Part shown: positions 15,860 to 22,403 of the stretch, piece by piece
Position numbering within the stretch: the first letter of the stretch is position 1
Layout: each line of letters opens with the position of its first letter
Assembly: GCA_021203065.1 (NCBI GenBank)
Contig: JAJQBX010000033.1
Span: 1-58,070, forward strand
Direction of reading: 5' to 3'
DNA: 58,070 bases
From: Oscillospiraceae bacterium
GTDB lineage: Bacteria > Bacillota > Clostridia > Oscillospirales > Ruminococcaceae
Notes under the pieces: model-generated
Databases searched by the model: none
The model's input: the letters and a program-made list of their open reading frames with translations, nothing else
Told to the model about the DNA's origin: nothing
Translations under genes and position numbers: made by a program

Positions 15860-16369
15860 ATGCCCAACGTTAACGTTCTCAACGAGAAGAAGGCTAAGGT
15901 AGCTGAGATCAGCGAGCTCCTCAAGAGCTCAAAGTCTGGTGTACTCGTAAGCTACAGCGGCATCACCGTTGAGGAGGACACCAAGCTTCGTAAGGAGCTC
16001 CGTGAAGCGGGAGTCAGGTATACCGTTGAGAAGAACACTCTTCTCAGATTCGCTATGCAGGACTGCGGCTACGACGCTCTTACCGACGTTCTTTCGGGAA
16101 CTACAGCACTTGCAGTTTCCCCTGACGACGAGACAGCTGCTGCAAGAATCCTCGGCAAGTATGCTGAGGAGCACGAGAGCTTCAAGCTCAAGGCTGGCTT
16201 CATCGACGACGAGATCTACGACGCTGACGGAGTCATGGCTCTTTCGAAGATTCCCTCAAAGGAAGTTCTTCTTTCGATGCTGGTTGGCTCGCTTCAGGGT
16301 CCCATGCAGAAGCTTGCAGCAACACTTCAGGCTCTGGCAGACAAGCAGGAAGAGGGAGAAGCGGCATAA
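15860..16369 (+). CDS. rplJ: 50S ribosomal protein L10
   Basis: A 169-residue L10, the base of the L7/L12 stalk. The N-terminal part (KVAEISELLKSSKSGVLVSY, then RYTVEKNTLLRFA) binds 23S rRNA, and the C-terminal helix carries L12 dimers. The start is the ATG 8 nt after AGAGGTG; a GTG three codons upstream lies in that site. It is followed by rplL after 61 nt. Confidence 0.96.
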   Translation: MPNVNVLNEKKAKVAEISELLKSSKSGVLVSYSGITVEEDTKLRKELREAGVRYTVEKNTLLRFAMQDCGYDALTDVLSGTTALAVSPDDETAAARILGKYAEEHESFKLKAGFIDDEIYDADGVMALSKIPSKEVLLSMLVGSLQGPMQKLAATLQALADKQEEGEAA

Positions 16370-16430
16370 GCCCTGCTTCACCGTTCCAACAAACAATTTT
16401 AACTATTACATTTAAAGGAGATTTACTAAA

Positions 16431-16802
16431 ATGGCTTCAGAGAAAATTTTAAAGTTTGTAGAAGACGTCAAGGGTCTTTCCGTATTGGAACTCAAGGAAC
16501 TCATTGACGCAATTCAGGAAGAATTCGGCGTTACCGCTGCCGTTGCTGCTGCACCCGCTGCTGGCGGAGCTGCTGCTGCTCCCGCAGAGCAGACTGAATT
16601 CACCGTTGTCCTCGCTTCCTTCGGCGACTCCAAGATGCCCGTTATCAAGGCTGTCAAGGACATCCTTGGCTTGGGTCTTAAGGAATCCAAGGAATTCGTT
16701 GAGGGCGCACCGAAGAACGTCAAGGAAGGCGTTTCCAAGGCAGAGGCTGACGAACTCAAGGCTAAGCTCGAAGAAGCAGGAGCTACTGTTGAGATCAAGT
16801 AA
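16431..16802 (+). CDS. rplL: 50S ribosomal protein L7/L12
   Basis: A 123-residue stalk protein: N-terminal dimerisation helix with [18 protein letters not shown], an Ala/Pro hinge (about 38-54) and a C-terminal factor-binding domain containing [18 protein letters not shown] and [18 protein letters not shown]. It recruits and activates translational GTPases. It is followed immediately by a terminator, and rpoB, the usual next gene, is absent. Confidence 0.97.
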   Translation: MASEKILKFVEDVKGLSVLELKELIDAIQEEFGVTAAVAAAPAAGGAAAAPAEQTEFTVVLASFGDSKMPVIKAVKDILGLGLKESKEFVEGAPKNVKEGVSKAEADELKAKLEEAGATVEIK

Positions 16803-16820
16803 TTGGTTGCAGTATAATAA

Positions 16821-16854
16821 TCGCCCGACTTGAAACGGTCGGGCGGTTTTGTTT
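16821..16854 (+). terminator. Intrinsic terminator after rplL
   Basis: CGCCCGAC/GTCGGGCG stem with a TTTTGTTT tail, 19 nt past the stop codon. Confidence 0.9.
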
Positions 16855-16878
16855 GTAGGGGCGGATATTATCCGCCCG
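16853..16878. repeat. Palindromic repeat family B
   Basis: GTAGGGGCGGATATTATCCG unit directly after the rplL terminator. Confidence 0.8.
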
Positions 16879-16925
16879 AAACCGGGTGTCTGCAGAGCCA
16901 CAGATGCGCCTCCCTTTGGTCGGCG

Positions 16926-17080
16926 CACCCCTCCACCACCGGCTTCGCCGGCGGTCCCCCTCCCCCTTGACAGGGGAGGCTTAAGAAATTCCTCAAAACT
17001 TCGAGAGCATAAGTTCGCACGCAAACTTATTGGCTCCCCTGTTAAGGGGAGCTGTCAGCCGTCAGGCTGACTGAGGGGTG
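16926..17080. repeat. Family A MITE-like repeat
   Basis: Complete copy between rplL and the tRNA, with arm 2 on the left and arm 1 on the right. Confidence 0.85.
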
Positions 17081-17103
17081 TGCGAACCCCGTAGGGGTGA
17101 GCA

Positions 17104-17131
17104 CAAAAAGCCGCCTTTTGGCGGCTTTTTC
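17104..17131 (-). terminator. Terminator of metG/tRNA-Arg transcript
   Basis: AAAAAGCCGCC-TTTT-GGCGGCTTTTT, symmetric enough to stop both strands. Confidence 0.88.
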
Positions 17132-17133
17132 AT

Positions 17134-17208
17134 TGGTCTGTCCGACAGGAATTGAACCTGCGCACATACGGTCGGAGCGTATTGCTCTATCCACTGAGCT
17201 ACGGACAG
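17134..17208 (-). tRNA. tRNA-Arg (anticodon CCG)
   Basis: All four arms can be read on the minus strand: acceptor CTGTCCG/CGGACAG, D arm GCTC/GAGC, anticodon stem ATACG/CGTAT with loop CTCCGAC, and T arm GCAGG/CCTGT. The discriminator is A and the CCA is encoded. It reads CGG. It lies 34 bp downstream of metG on the same strand and is probably co-transcribed. Confidence 0.93.
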
Positions 17209-17242
17209 ATTTACGGGCGGGGAGCATGCCCCGCCTTAATTT

Positions 17243-19198
17243 TTATCTCAGCTTTGCTCCTGCAGGAACAGAGTCATCAAGGAATGTGACCTTCGCCGTG
17301 CCGTCGGGCATCTCGGCGCAGACTATCATACCCTGACTCAATTCTCCGCAGAGCTTTGCGGGCTTCAGGTTGGCGACGACAACGATGGTCTTTCCGATGA
17401 GGTCCTCCGGCTTGTACCACTTGGCGATTCCGGAAACAACCTGTCTTCCGTCCATGCCATCATCGAGAGTGAGCTTCAAAAGCTTATTTGACTTCTCAAG
17501 CTTGACGCAGTCCTTGACCTTTGCGGCTCTTAGCTCCGTCTTCATGAAGTCGTCTATGGTGATTTCGGGGGCTAATTCTATCTTTTCAGGCTCTTCCGGC
17601 TCTTCTTTGTGAGAAAGCTCCGCCTGAAGCTTTTCACGCTCTTCGTTCAGTTCTTTCAGCACCTTTTCAGAGTCGATTCTCGCAAATAACGGCACTGCCT
17701 GACCTACCTTGCTTCCCGGAGCATATCCGCCGAAGCTGTCGAGCGAATCCAAGCTGTTAACGTCGGTATTGATCTGGGAGAGGATCTTCTCAGAAGTTCC
17801 CGGCATGAACGGAGCGGCAAGAACGCCGATGAACCGGATAGTCTCGATGAGTTCGTAAAGAACCGTCTCGAGCCTCGATTTCCCTTCGTCAGTCTTTGCA
17901 AGCTTCCAAGGCTCGTTCTCGTCGATATATTTGTTTGCACGGCGTGCAAGTGTGATGAGGTCGGCGGAAGCGTCTGCAAGGTGGAACGACTCAAAGTGCT
18001 CCTCCATGTTCTTCTTCGCCTGAACTGCACATGCTTCAAGGTCGAAATCGTTCTCAGTCTTGTCGTGAGGAGCGACGACTTCGCCGTCAAAGTACTTATT
18101 CACCATCGTGACGGTGCGGTTTACAAGGTTTCCGATGTTGTTTGCAAGGTCGGTGTTGTATCTCTCGATAACGTTCTCATAGTAGATTGAGCCGTCGGCG
18201 GTGAAAGGCATCTCGCTTAAGAGGTAGTACCTCGTCGCATCAACTCCGAAGCGGTTCACAAGGTCGTCGGCATAGATGACGTTGCCCTTGGATTTAGACA
18301 TCTTGTCAGTCCCAAAGAGAAGCCAAGGATGGGCAAAAATCTGCTTCGGGAGGGTTGCACCGAGAGCCATCAGCTCCGCAATCCAGTAGATGGAATGGAA
18401 TCTTAAAATATCCTTTCCGATAACATGGGTGCAGTTCTGCCAGTATTTCTTATAATCCTCGCTCGGGTTGTCGACGTCGTAGCCGAGTCCCGAAATATAG
18501 TTAGTGAGCGCATCGATCCAGACATAGACGACATGCTTCGGGTCAAAATCGACCGGGATTCCCCACTTGAAAGAGGAGCGGGTGACGCACAGGTCCTGAA
18601 GTCCGGGCTTGAGGAAATTGTTGACCATTTCCTTGCGCCTCGATACAGGCTGGATGAATTCGGGGTTCTGCTCAAACAGGTCTTCAAGCTGCTTCTGATA
18701 CTTAGAAAGCCTCAAGAAATAGGCTTCTTCCTTAGTCTTTTTGACCTCGCCGCCGCAGTCGGGGCACTTTCCGTCATGAAGCTGAGTTTCGGTGTAGAAG
18801 CTCTCGCAGGTGACGCAGTACCAGCCCTCATACTCGCTCTTATAGATGTCGCCCTGATCGTAAAGCTTCTTGAATATCTTCTGGACGTTTCTTTCGTGGT
18901 CGGGATCTGTCGTTCTTATAAAACGGTTATAGGAGATTCCCAGCATGTCGTAGATTTCCTTTACCTCACCGGCAACCTTGTCTACATGCTCTTTCGGAGT
19001 GATTCCGGCGGCAATAGCCTGCTGTTCAATCTTCTGACCGTGTTCGTCTGTTCCGGTAAGGAAGAAAACGTCATATCCCTGCATTCGCCTGAACCTCGCC
19101 AGAGCATCAGCGCATACTGCATCATAGGTGTTGCCGATGTGCGGCTTCTTGGATGTATAGGCAATAGCGGTGGTAATAAGATACGGTTTTTTGTCCAT
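17243..19198 (-). CDS. metG: Methionyl-tRNA synthetase
   Basis: Charges tRNA-Met, including the initiator. The class I catalytic core has HIGN (about 21-24) and KMSKSKGN (about 300). A zinc knuckle is formed by CVTC and CPDC (about 127-147). After the anticodon-binding domain a C-terminal EMAP/tRNA-binding fold is fused (FMKTELRAAKVKDCVKL, then VVVANLKPAKLCGELSQGM), as in long bacterial forms; 651 residues is normal for that type. GAGAGGAAGGA precedes the ATG. No T-box is visible in the 50-nt leader. Confidence 0.97.
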   Translation of the reverse strand: MDKKPYLITTAIAYTSKKPHIGNTYDAVCADALARFRRMQGYDVFFLTGTDEHGQKIEQQAIAAGITPKEHVDKVAGEVKEIYDMLGISYNRFIRTTDPDHERNVQKIFKKLYDQGDIYKSEYEGWYCVTCESFYTETQLHDGKCPDCGGEVKKTKEEAYFLRLSKYQKQLEDLFEQNPEFIQPVSRRKEMVNNFLKPGLQDLCVTRSSFKWGIPVDFDPKHVVYVWIDALTNYISGLGYDVDNPSEDYKKYWQNCTHVIGKDILRFHSIYWIAELMALGATLPKQIFAHPWLLFGTDKMSKSKGNVIYADDLVNRFGVDATRYYLLSEMPFTADGSIYYENVIERYNTDLANNIGNLVNRTVTMVNKYFDGEVVAPHDKTENDFDLEACAVQAKKNMEEHFESFHLADASADLITLARRANKYIDENEPWKLAKTDEGKSRLETVLYELIETIRFIGVLAAPFMPGTSEKILSQINTDVNSLDSLDSFGGYAPGSKVGQAVPLFARIDSEKVLKELNEEREKLQAELSHKEEPEEPEKIELAPEITIDDFMKTELRAAKVKDCVKLEKSNKLLKLTLDDGMDGRQVVSGIAKWYKPEDLIGKTIVVVANLKPAKLCGELSQGMIVCAEMPDGTAKVTFLDDSVPAGAKLR

Positions 19199-19248
19199 GA
19201 TGATTCCTTCCTCTCATAATTTTCGGGCATACTAAGCCCCGCCTTTAT

Positions 19249-19276
19249 ATTATAGCCGATTTTTAAGAAAAGTCAA
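19249..19276 (-). promoter_or_regulatory. metG promoter
   Basis: TTGACT and TATAAT on the minus strand with a 16-bp spacer; a truncated family B repeat starts at its upstream edge. Confidence 0.7.
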
Positions 19277-19296
19277 GTAGGGGCGGATATTATCAG
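19277..19296. repeat. Truncated palindromic repeat family B
   Basis: TAGGGGCGGATATTATC, then the palindrome breaks off. Confidence 0.65.
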
Positions 19297-19346
19297 ACCG
19301 TTCCTGTGCGCAACGCAACTCTTGCTTAAAACAGCGAACAAAATTA

Positions 19347-19375
19347 TTGACAAATGCTGAATTATGATGTACAAT
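19347..19375 (+). promoter_or_regulatory. Promoter of type I toxin mRNA 2
   Basis: TTGACA and TACAAT, 17-bp spacer; the leader that follows matches that of locus 1, including the CGGAGTAGTTAACTGCTCCG dyad at 19448-19467. Confidence 0.85.
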
Positions 19376-19516
19376 TACAGTGACAGAGAAGTGAGAGTCA
19401 AAAGTAGGTATACATGCTTGCGGCTCAATATGGTCGACCCTTTCCTGCGGAGTAGTTAACTGCTCCGGTAGTTTCTGCTCTGCAGAGATTACATAAAACA
19501 AGGAGAGTCGATAAAT

Positions 19517-19612
19517 ATGACAACTTCCGAAGTTTTATTACTTCTCAGTTTTATATTTACGGTTATTTTCAAGCTGTATGACATCTGGTCAGATGGCAAT
19601 AAAAAAGAATAA
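19517..19612 (+). CDS. Small hydrophobic type I toxin peptide (31 aa)
   Basis: A 31-residue homologue of the peptide at 7.8 kb, beginning MTTSEVLLLLSFIF and ending SDGNKKE, with one membrane-spanning segment. Changes between the two copies are mostly conservative (L/F, V/I, F/Y), as expected of genes under selection. AAGGAG lies 11 nt before the ATG. The convergent antitoxin RNA overlaps its last 12 nt. Confidence 0.8.
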   Translation: MTTSEVLLLLSFIFTVIFKLYDIWSDGNKKE

Positions 19613-19726
19613 CCGCCCAGCAGCTTAGCAAAAACAGGGACGGTCACTTTCCATCTTTAGTGCAGGATTCTCATCCGCACATTTTGGGGTCGACACGGAA
19701 CCGTTGGAGCCAGTTCCGCTTCTCTG
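19601..19726 (-). ncRNA. Antisense antitoxin RNA 2
   Basis: Same layout as antitoxin 1. Its second hairpin reads GTGCGGAT/ATCCTGCAC where copy 1 has GTGTGGAT/ATCCTACAC, a compensatory change. The terminator is ACCGTCCC/GGGCGGT followed by TTATTCTTTTTT. Confidence 0.8.
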
Positions 19727-19732
19727 TCATCT

Positions 19733-19761
19733 ATTATAACTCACAATCGCTATCTTGTCAA
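19733..19761 (-). promoter_or_regulatory. Promoter of antitoxin RNA 2
   Basis: TTGACA and TATAAT on the minus strand with a 17-bp spacer. Confidence 0.88.
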
Positions 19762-19775
19762 TAGCGATTTTTTAA

Positions 19776-20234
19776 TTATTGCGGATACCTGAGATCCCCG
19801 ACAGTATACTCCCGAAGCCTCTCAAGCAGCGGCAGGACGTCCTTTTTGGCGGATTCGAGGTCGTGCTCAAGATAGTTTCCGCACTCCGGTTCGGTAGCTC
19901 CCGGGATTTCTCCCTCAAAATCTCTGACGAATTCGAGACATTCTCTGACAAGCCTTATCGCCGCCTCCTTGTCGTCGTCACGGAGGAGAAGATAGAACCC
20001 CGTTCTGCAGCCCATCGGTCCTGCATAGATGACCTTGTCGCCCATGAATGAAGACCGGGCATATGTGGCGACCAAATGCTCAATGGTGTGAAGTGACGGA
20101 TTTGAGACGTAAGTCCCGCCATTCGGCTTGACCATCCGAAGATCATAGGTTATGATGTCCCCATCAACCCGTGAAATATAAAGCCCAACCCCGAATTTCC
20201 GGTGATCGACCTGAAAGCTTGCGATTTTTTGCAT
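19776..20234 (-). CDS. luxS: S-ribosylhomocysteine lyase LuxS
   Basis: Splits S-ribosylhomocysteine into homocysteine and the AI-2 precursor, recycling the methyl-donor by-product. Zinc ligands are the histidines of HTIEH (49-53) and the cysteine of PECGNYLEHD; the catalytic cysteine is in AGPMGCRTGFYL (residue 76). At 152 residues the length is standard. The ATG follows GGAGGG by 4 nt; frames further upstream run through a terminator and are non-coding. The 160-nt leader holds two pseudoknot motifs and a terminator, which suggests RNA-level control. No other methyl-cycle gene adjoins. Confidence 0.96.
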   Translation of the reverse strand: MQKIASFQVDHRKFGVGLYISRVDGDIITYDLRMVKPNGGTYVSNPSLHTIEHLVATYARSSFMGDKVIYAGPMGCRTGFYLLLRDDDKEAAIRLVRECLEFVRDFEGEIPGATEPECGNYLEHDLESAKKDVLPLLERLREYTVGDLRYPQ

Positions 20235-20245
20235 GATGCCCTCCG

Positions 20246-20280
20246 AAAAATAAACGGCTGTCGGAAAAGTCCAACAGCCG
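20246..20280 (-). terminator. Attenuator-type terminator in the luxS leader
   Basis: CGGCTGTTGGA/TCCGACAGCCG, an 11-bp stem with one G-U pair, is followed on the minus strand by TTTATTTTT and then directly by the luxS ribosome binding site. A terminator here only makes sense if it is regulated. Confidence 0.85.
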
Positions 20281-20284
20281 AAAA

Positions 20285-20373
20285 ATTTGAACTCGACCTT
20301 GTTTATACCGGAATATCGAGTACCGGTACACATTTGCGCTCGACCTTATTTCAGTTGGGTATCGAGTACCAAC
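20285..20373 (-). promoter_or_regulatory. Tandem pseudoknot RNA, candidate riboswitch of luxS
   Basis: Two similar 42-44-nt units lie in series. Each has a hairpin whose loop carries UACUCGAUA and a downstream AAGGUCGAG, so loop CUCGA can pair with UCGAG. The hairpin stems differ but stay paired: GUUGG/CCAAC (20354-20373) and UACCGG/CCGGUA (20306-20328). An A-rich linker precedes AAGG, and CAAAU ends both units. I cannot match it to a riboswitch class that I know. Confidence 0.6.
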
Positions 20374-20400
20374 AAACATTAAACACTCAGGTTCACTTAT

Positions 20401-20429
20401 ATTATACCCAATAGCAAGGGATTTGTCAA
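20401..20429 (-). promoter_or_regulatory. luxS promoter
   Basis: TTGACA and TATAAT on the minus strand, 17-bp spacer, about 160 nt before luxS. Confidence 0.9.
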
Positions 20430-20536
20430 TGGCTTTTTAAGGGAAATCTCATTCCGGAATATAAAACGTCTGCCTCGGTCCCGTATCCTGCATGAGAGTC
20501 TTCGGGTAGGGTTCTTTCGAAATTTTGAGATTTCAT
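20426..20536 (-). CDS. Possible 36-residue peptide gene upstream of luxS
   Basis: A short frame starts ATG after a well placed GGAAAGGAAA site and encodes MKSQNFERTLPEDSHAGYG and onwards, ending KSH at a TGA that overlaps the luxS -35 box. It is hydrophilic, with no signal peptide or membrane segment, and I recognise no family. It may be a real small protein or the tail of a lost gene; the repeat array directly upstream leaves little room for a promoter. Confidence 0.35.
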   Translation of the reverse strand: MKSQNFERTLPEDSHAGYGTEADVLYSGMRFPLKSH

Positions 20537-20562
20537 ATTGATTTCCTTTCCTGCAATATTTC

Positions 20563-20633
20563 ATTGTACATGTACACGTACATTGTACACGTACATTGTA
20601 CACGTACATTGTACATTGTACATTGTACATTTT
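20563..20633. repeat. Tandem GTACATT array
   Basis: Units of ACGTACATTGTAC (13 bp, three copies) run into ATTGTAC (7 bp, about four copies). The array ends at the DUF3169 stop codon. A related array lies at 39320. Confidence 0.9.
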
Positions 20634-21393
20634 AAAGAACCCCCACTTTCCCCACTTTCTTCGCCTCTTTCATATACGCCGAGGTGTTTGCGAGCCAGAT
20701 TATGCAGACGGCGAGGGATGGAATGAAGCCCGTGCCGAAAATAATTGCCGAGAGTGCCAAGATTACGGCGAGGATGGCGCAGGTGGTGTTGGTTGTCTGA
20801 TATGCCTTGTAGGCGCACTGACCTATCATCGCTTTTTCCGCCTCGTCGCAGCTCTCAAGCCACTTTTTCTGGAATCTCATGTCGTAGACAGAGCCCTTTT
20901 TCTCGGGGTTCGTGGACTTGACCGCATCGACCGCTTTCTGCTGGAAAAGAATTGCTTCGACCATGACAGCGACAAACCCGATGATTGCAATTGCCGTGAA
21001 GACGCTGACATTCTCCGACCCGCCAGAATAGGAAGCCGCAAGCAGGAAATAGGAGATTATAAGTGCGACGCTTGTTGTCTGGATAACCGCCGAGAGCTTC
21101 GAGTCTGCCTTTTCATATACCTCCTCGTCCTCGCCGTCCCAACCGGCAAGAATTTTCTTAGCTTTCGAATACTTGGGAACGCTGAGAACCGGAACGACTA
21201 CTGCAACCGCCACCATCAGGCAGGGTGCGACATATTTTCCGAAAAATGCGCCGATTTCTGCAAAAGCGTCCGTATGCTCCACAAATACCGACACGAAGCC
21301 GAGAACGAACCCGACCACCGCCGATATGACTATCACCGCAATAAAGAGCGGCAGAGCTTTCTTGTTTTCCTTTTTGATTTCATTATTTTCCAC
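20632..21393 (-). CDS. DUF3169-type integral membrane protein
   Basis: A 253-residue membrane protein with about six hydrophobic segments (LPLFIAVIVISAVVGFVLG first) and long polar loops, matching the DUF3169 family by layout. The start is GTG with AGGAGGA 6 nt upstream, lying 11 nt inside the end of the preceding XRE gene, so the two are translationally coupled. This pairing of a small XRE repressor with a DUF3169 protein recurs in Bacillota; the function is unknown, possibly stress or envelope related. Confidence 0.75.
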   Translation of the reverse strand: MENNEIKKENKKALPLFIAVIVISAVVGFVLGFVSVFVEHTDAFAEIGAFFGKYVAPCLMVAVAVVVPVLSVPKYSKAKKILAGWDGEDEEVYEKADSKLSAVIQTTSVALIISYFLLAASYSGGSENVSVFTAIAIIGFVAVMVEAILFQQKAVDAVKSTNPEKKGSVYDMRFQKKWLESCDEAEKAMIGQCAYKAYQTTNTTCAILAVILALSAIIFGTGFIPSLAVCIIWLANTSAYMKEAKKVGKVGVL

Positions 21394-21604
21394 TTTCTGA
21401 ATCCTCCTGCAAATAAAATATTTCATCGACGGAGACGCCGCAGACCTTGGCGATGGTCAGAGCAAGCGTAACCGAGGGCGAATAGTCGCCACGCTCGATG
21501 AGGCTGATGGTCTGCCTCGACACGCCGCAAAGCCTCCCCATCTCCTGCTGGTTGACCCCGAGAGCCGCCCTACGCTCCTTAAGATGATTTTTAAGTGTTG
21601 GCAT
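21383..21604 (-). CDS. Small XRE-family repressor
   Basis: A 73-residue protein that is almost all helix-turn-helix: LKERRAALGVNQQEMGRLCG, then RQTISLIERGDYSPS. The ATG is fixed by AAAGGAGG 6 nt upstream. It probably represses its own operon: a TTGTCAATTTGACAA palindrome and matching half sites lie between the promoter and the start. It is coupled to the DUF3169 gene. Confidence 0.88.
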   Translation of the reverse strand: MPTLKNHLKERRAALGVNQQEMGRLCGVSRQTISLIERGDYSPSVTLALTIAKVCGVSVDEIFYLQEDSESGK

Positions 21605-21616
21605 AAGCCGTCCTCC

Positions 21617-21657
21617 TTTGACAAAACCACTTGTCAATTTGACAACTTTCTTTGTCA
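21617..21657 (-). promoter_or_regulatory. Putative operator of the XRE-DUF3169 operon
   Basis: A 15-bp perfect palindrome TTGTCAATTTGACAA (21631-21645) is flanked by half sites TTTGACAAA (left) and TTTGTCA (right), between the -10 box and the ribosome binding site. Confidence 0.65.
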
Positions 21658-21663
21658 TTTAAG

Positions 21664-21692
21664 AGTATAGCATAGGGGTGATGAGTTGTCAA
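21664..21692 (-). promoter_or_regulatory. Promoter of the XRE-DUF3169 operon
   Basis: TTGACA and TATACT on the minus strand, 17-bp spacer. Confidence 0.85.
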
Positions 21693-21748
21693 GAGGAAAA
21701 TTAAAAAATTTGTTGAGGAAATTAGCAAAGCTAATTCCCTCAACAATT

Positions 21749-22384
21749 CTAATACCTCACCATCCTATAAAGCCGCCTACTAGCTTCTCTTATGACGGCG
21801 ATTCTGCCGCCGCAGTCGTCGAGATAGGGGTCGTCGCCCCATGGGGTGCGCTTTAAGAGCTCAACAGCTGTTCCCTCACGCATTTCATAGCCGCAGGCGG
21901 AAAGCTCCTCCTCGAGAGAATCAACCCCCACACGCCGCTTGGCGTCCTCAAACAGAACTCCGCCGCAGACGAGGGTATCCCTCACAAATTCGACGCAGGT
22001 GAAAGCCCTCTTTCGCCGAAAACGCCTGCCGAGCATATACGTCCCGCAGGAGATGAAGTTATAGACATAGTCGTCCCTCGAGGCGAGCATCTCCTCAATA
22101 TGCGACTTTATGAGCCCATAGGTCTCGAGGTCGACGTCGATTCTGTATGCCCGAAGAACCGTTCTTCCGGTCATCAGGTACCTTTTCGGCGACTCGCACA
22201 CCAGCCCGCCAATCATCGGGTGGTCTATGTAGAGCCGGGAAAAGGAATAGAACGTCTTCATCCCGTCCAAGGAAATTGCCGCATGATTGAACCGATGCCG
22301 GGTCATTGTGCGGATAAACCGCCCCGTTTTCAGGTCGGTGGCGAAAAAGACAATATAAATAGGGGTTGTGACTGTGTATATCAT
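21749..22384 (-). CDS. Permuted papain-like (NlpC/P60, YiiX-type) protein
   Basis: A 211-residue protein in which a histidine motif (RFNHAAISLD, about 30) precedes a cysteine motif (AFTCVEFVRD, about 137). This is the permuted order of YiiX-like papain-fold enzymes that act on lipids, peptides or amides. No signal peptide is seen. The ATG has AAAGG 7 nt upstream. It follows the DUF1015 gene closely on the same strand. The assignment rests on motif order only, so it is tentative; the substrate is unknown. Confidence 0.5.
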   Translation of the reverse strand: MIYTVTTPIYIVFFATDLKTGRFIRTMTRHRFNHAAISLDGMKTFYSFSRLYIDHPMIGGLVCESPKRYLMTGRTVLRAYRIDVDLETYGLIKSHIEEMLASRDDYVYNFISCGTYMLGRRFRRKRAFTCVEFVRDTLVCGGVLFEDAKRRVGVDSLEEELSACGYEMREGTAVELLKRTPWGDDPYLDDCGGRIAVIREASRRLYRMVRY

Positions 22385-22403
22385 ATGTGCCTTTCTGCAG
22401 GTG

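Noticed and set aside
19199-19260. T-box riboswitch before metG
   Set aside because: The leader is only about 50 nt and lacks a GGGTGGNACCGCG-like element.
20563-20633. CRISPR-like array
   Set aside because: Units are 7-13 bp with no unique spacers and no cas genes; it is a simple tandem repeat.
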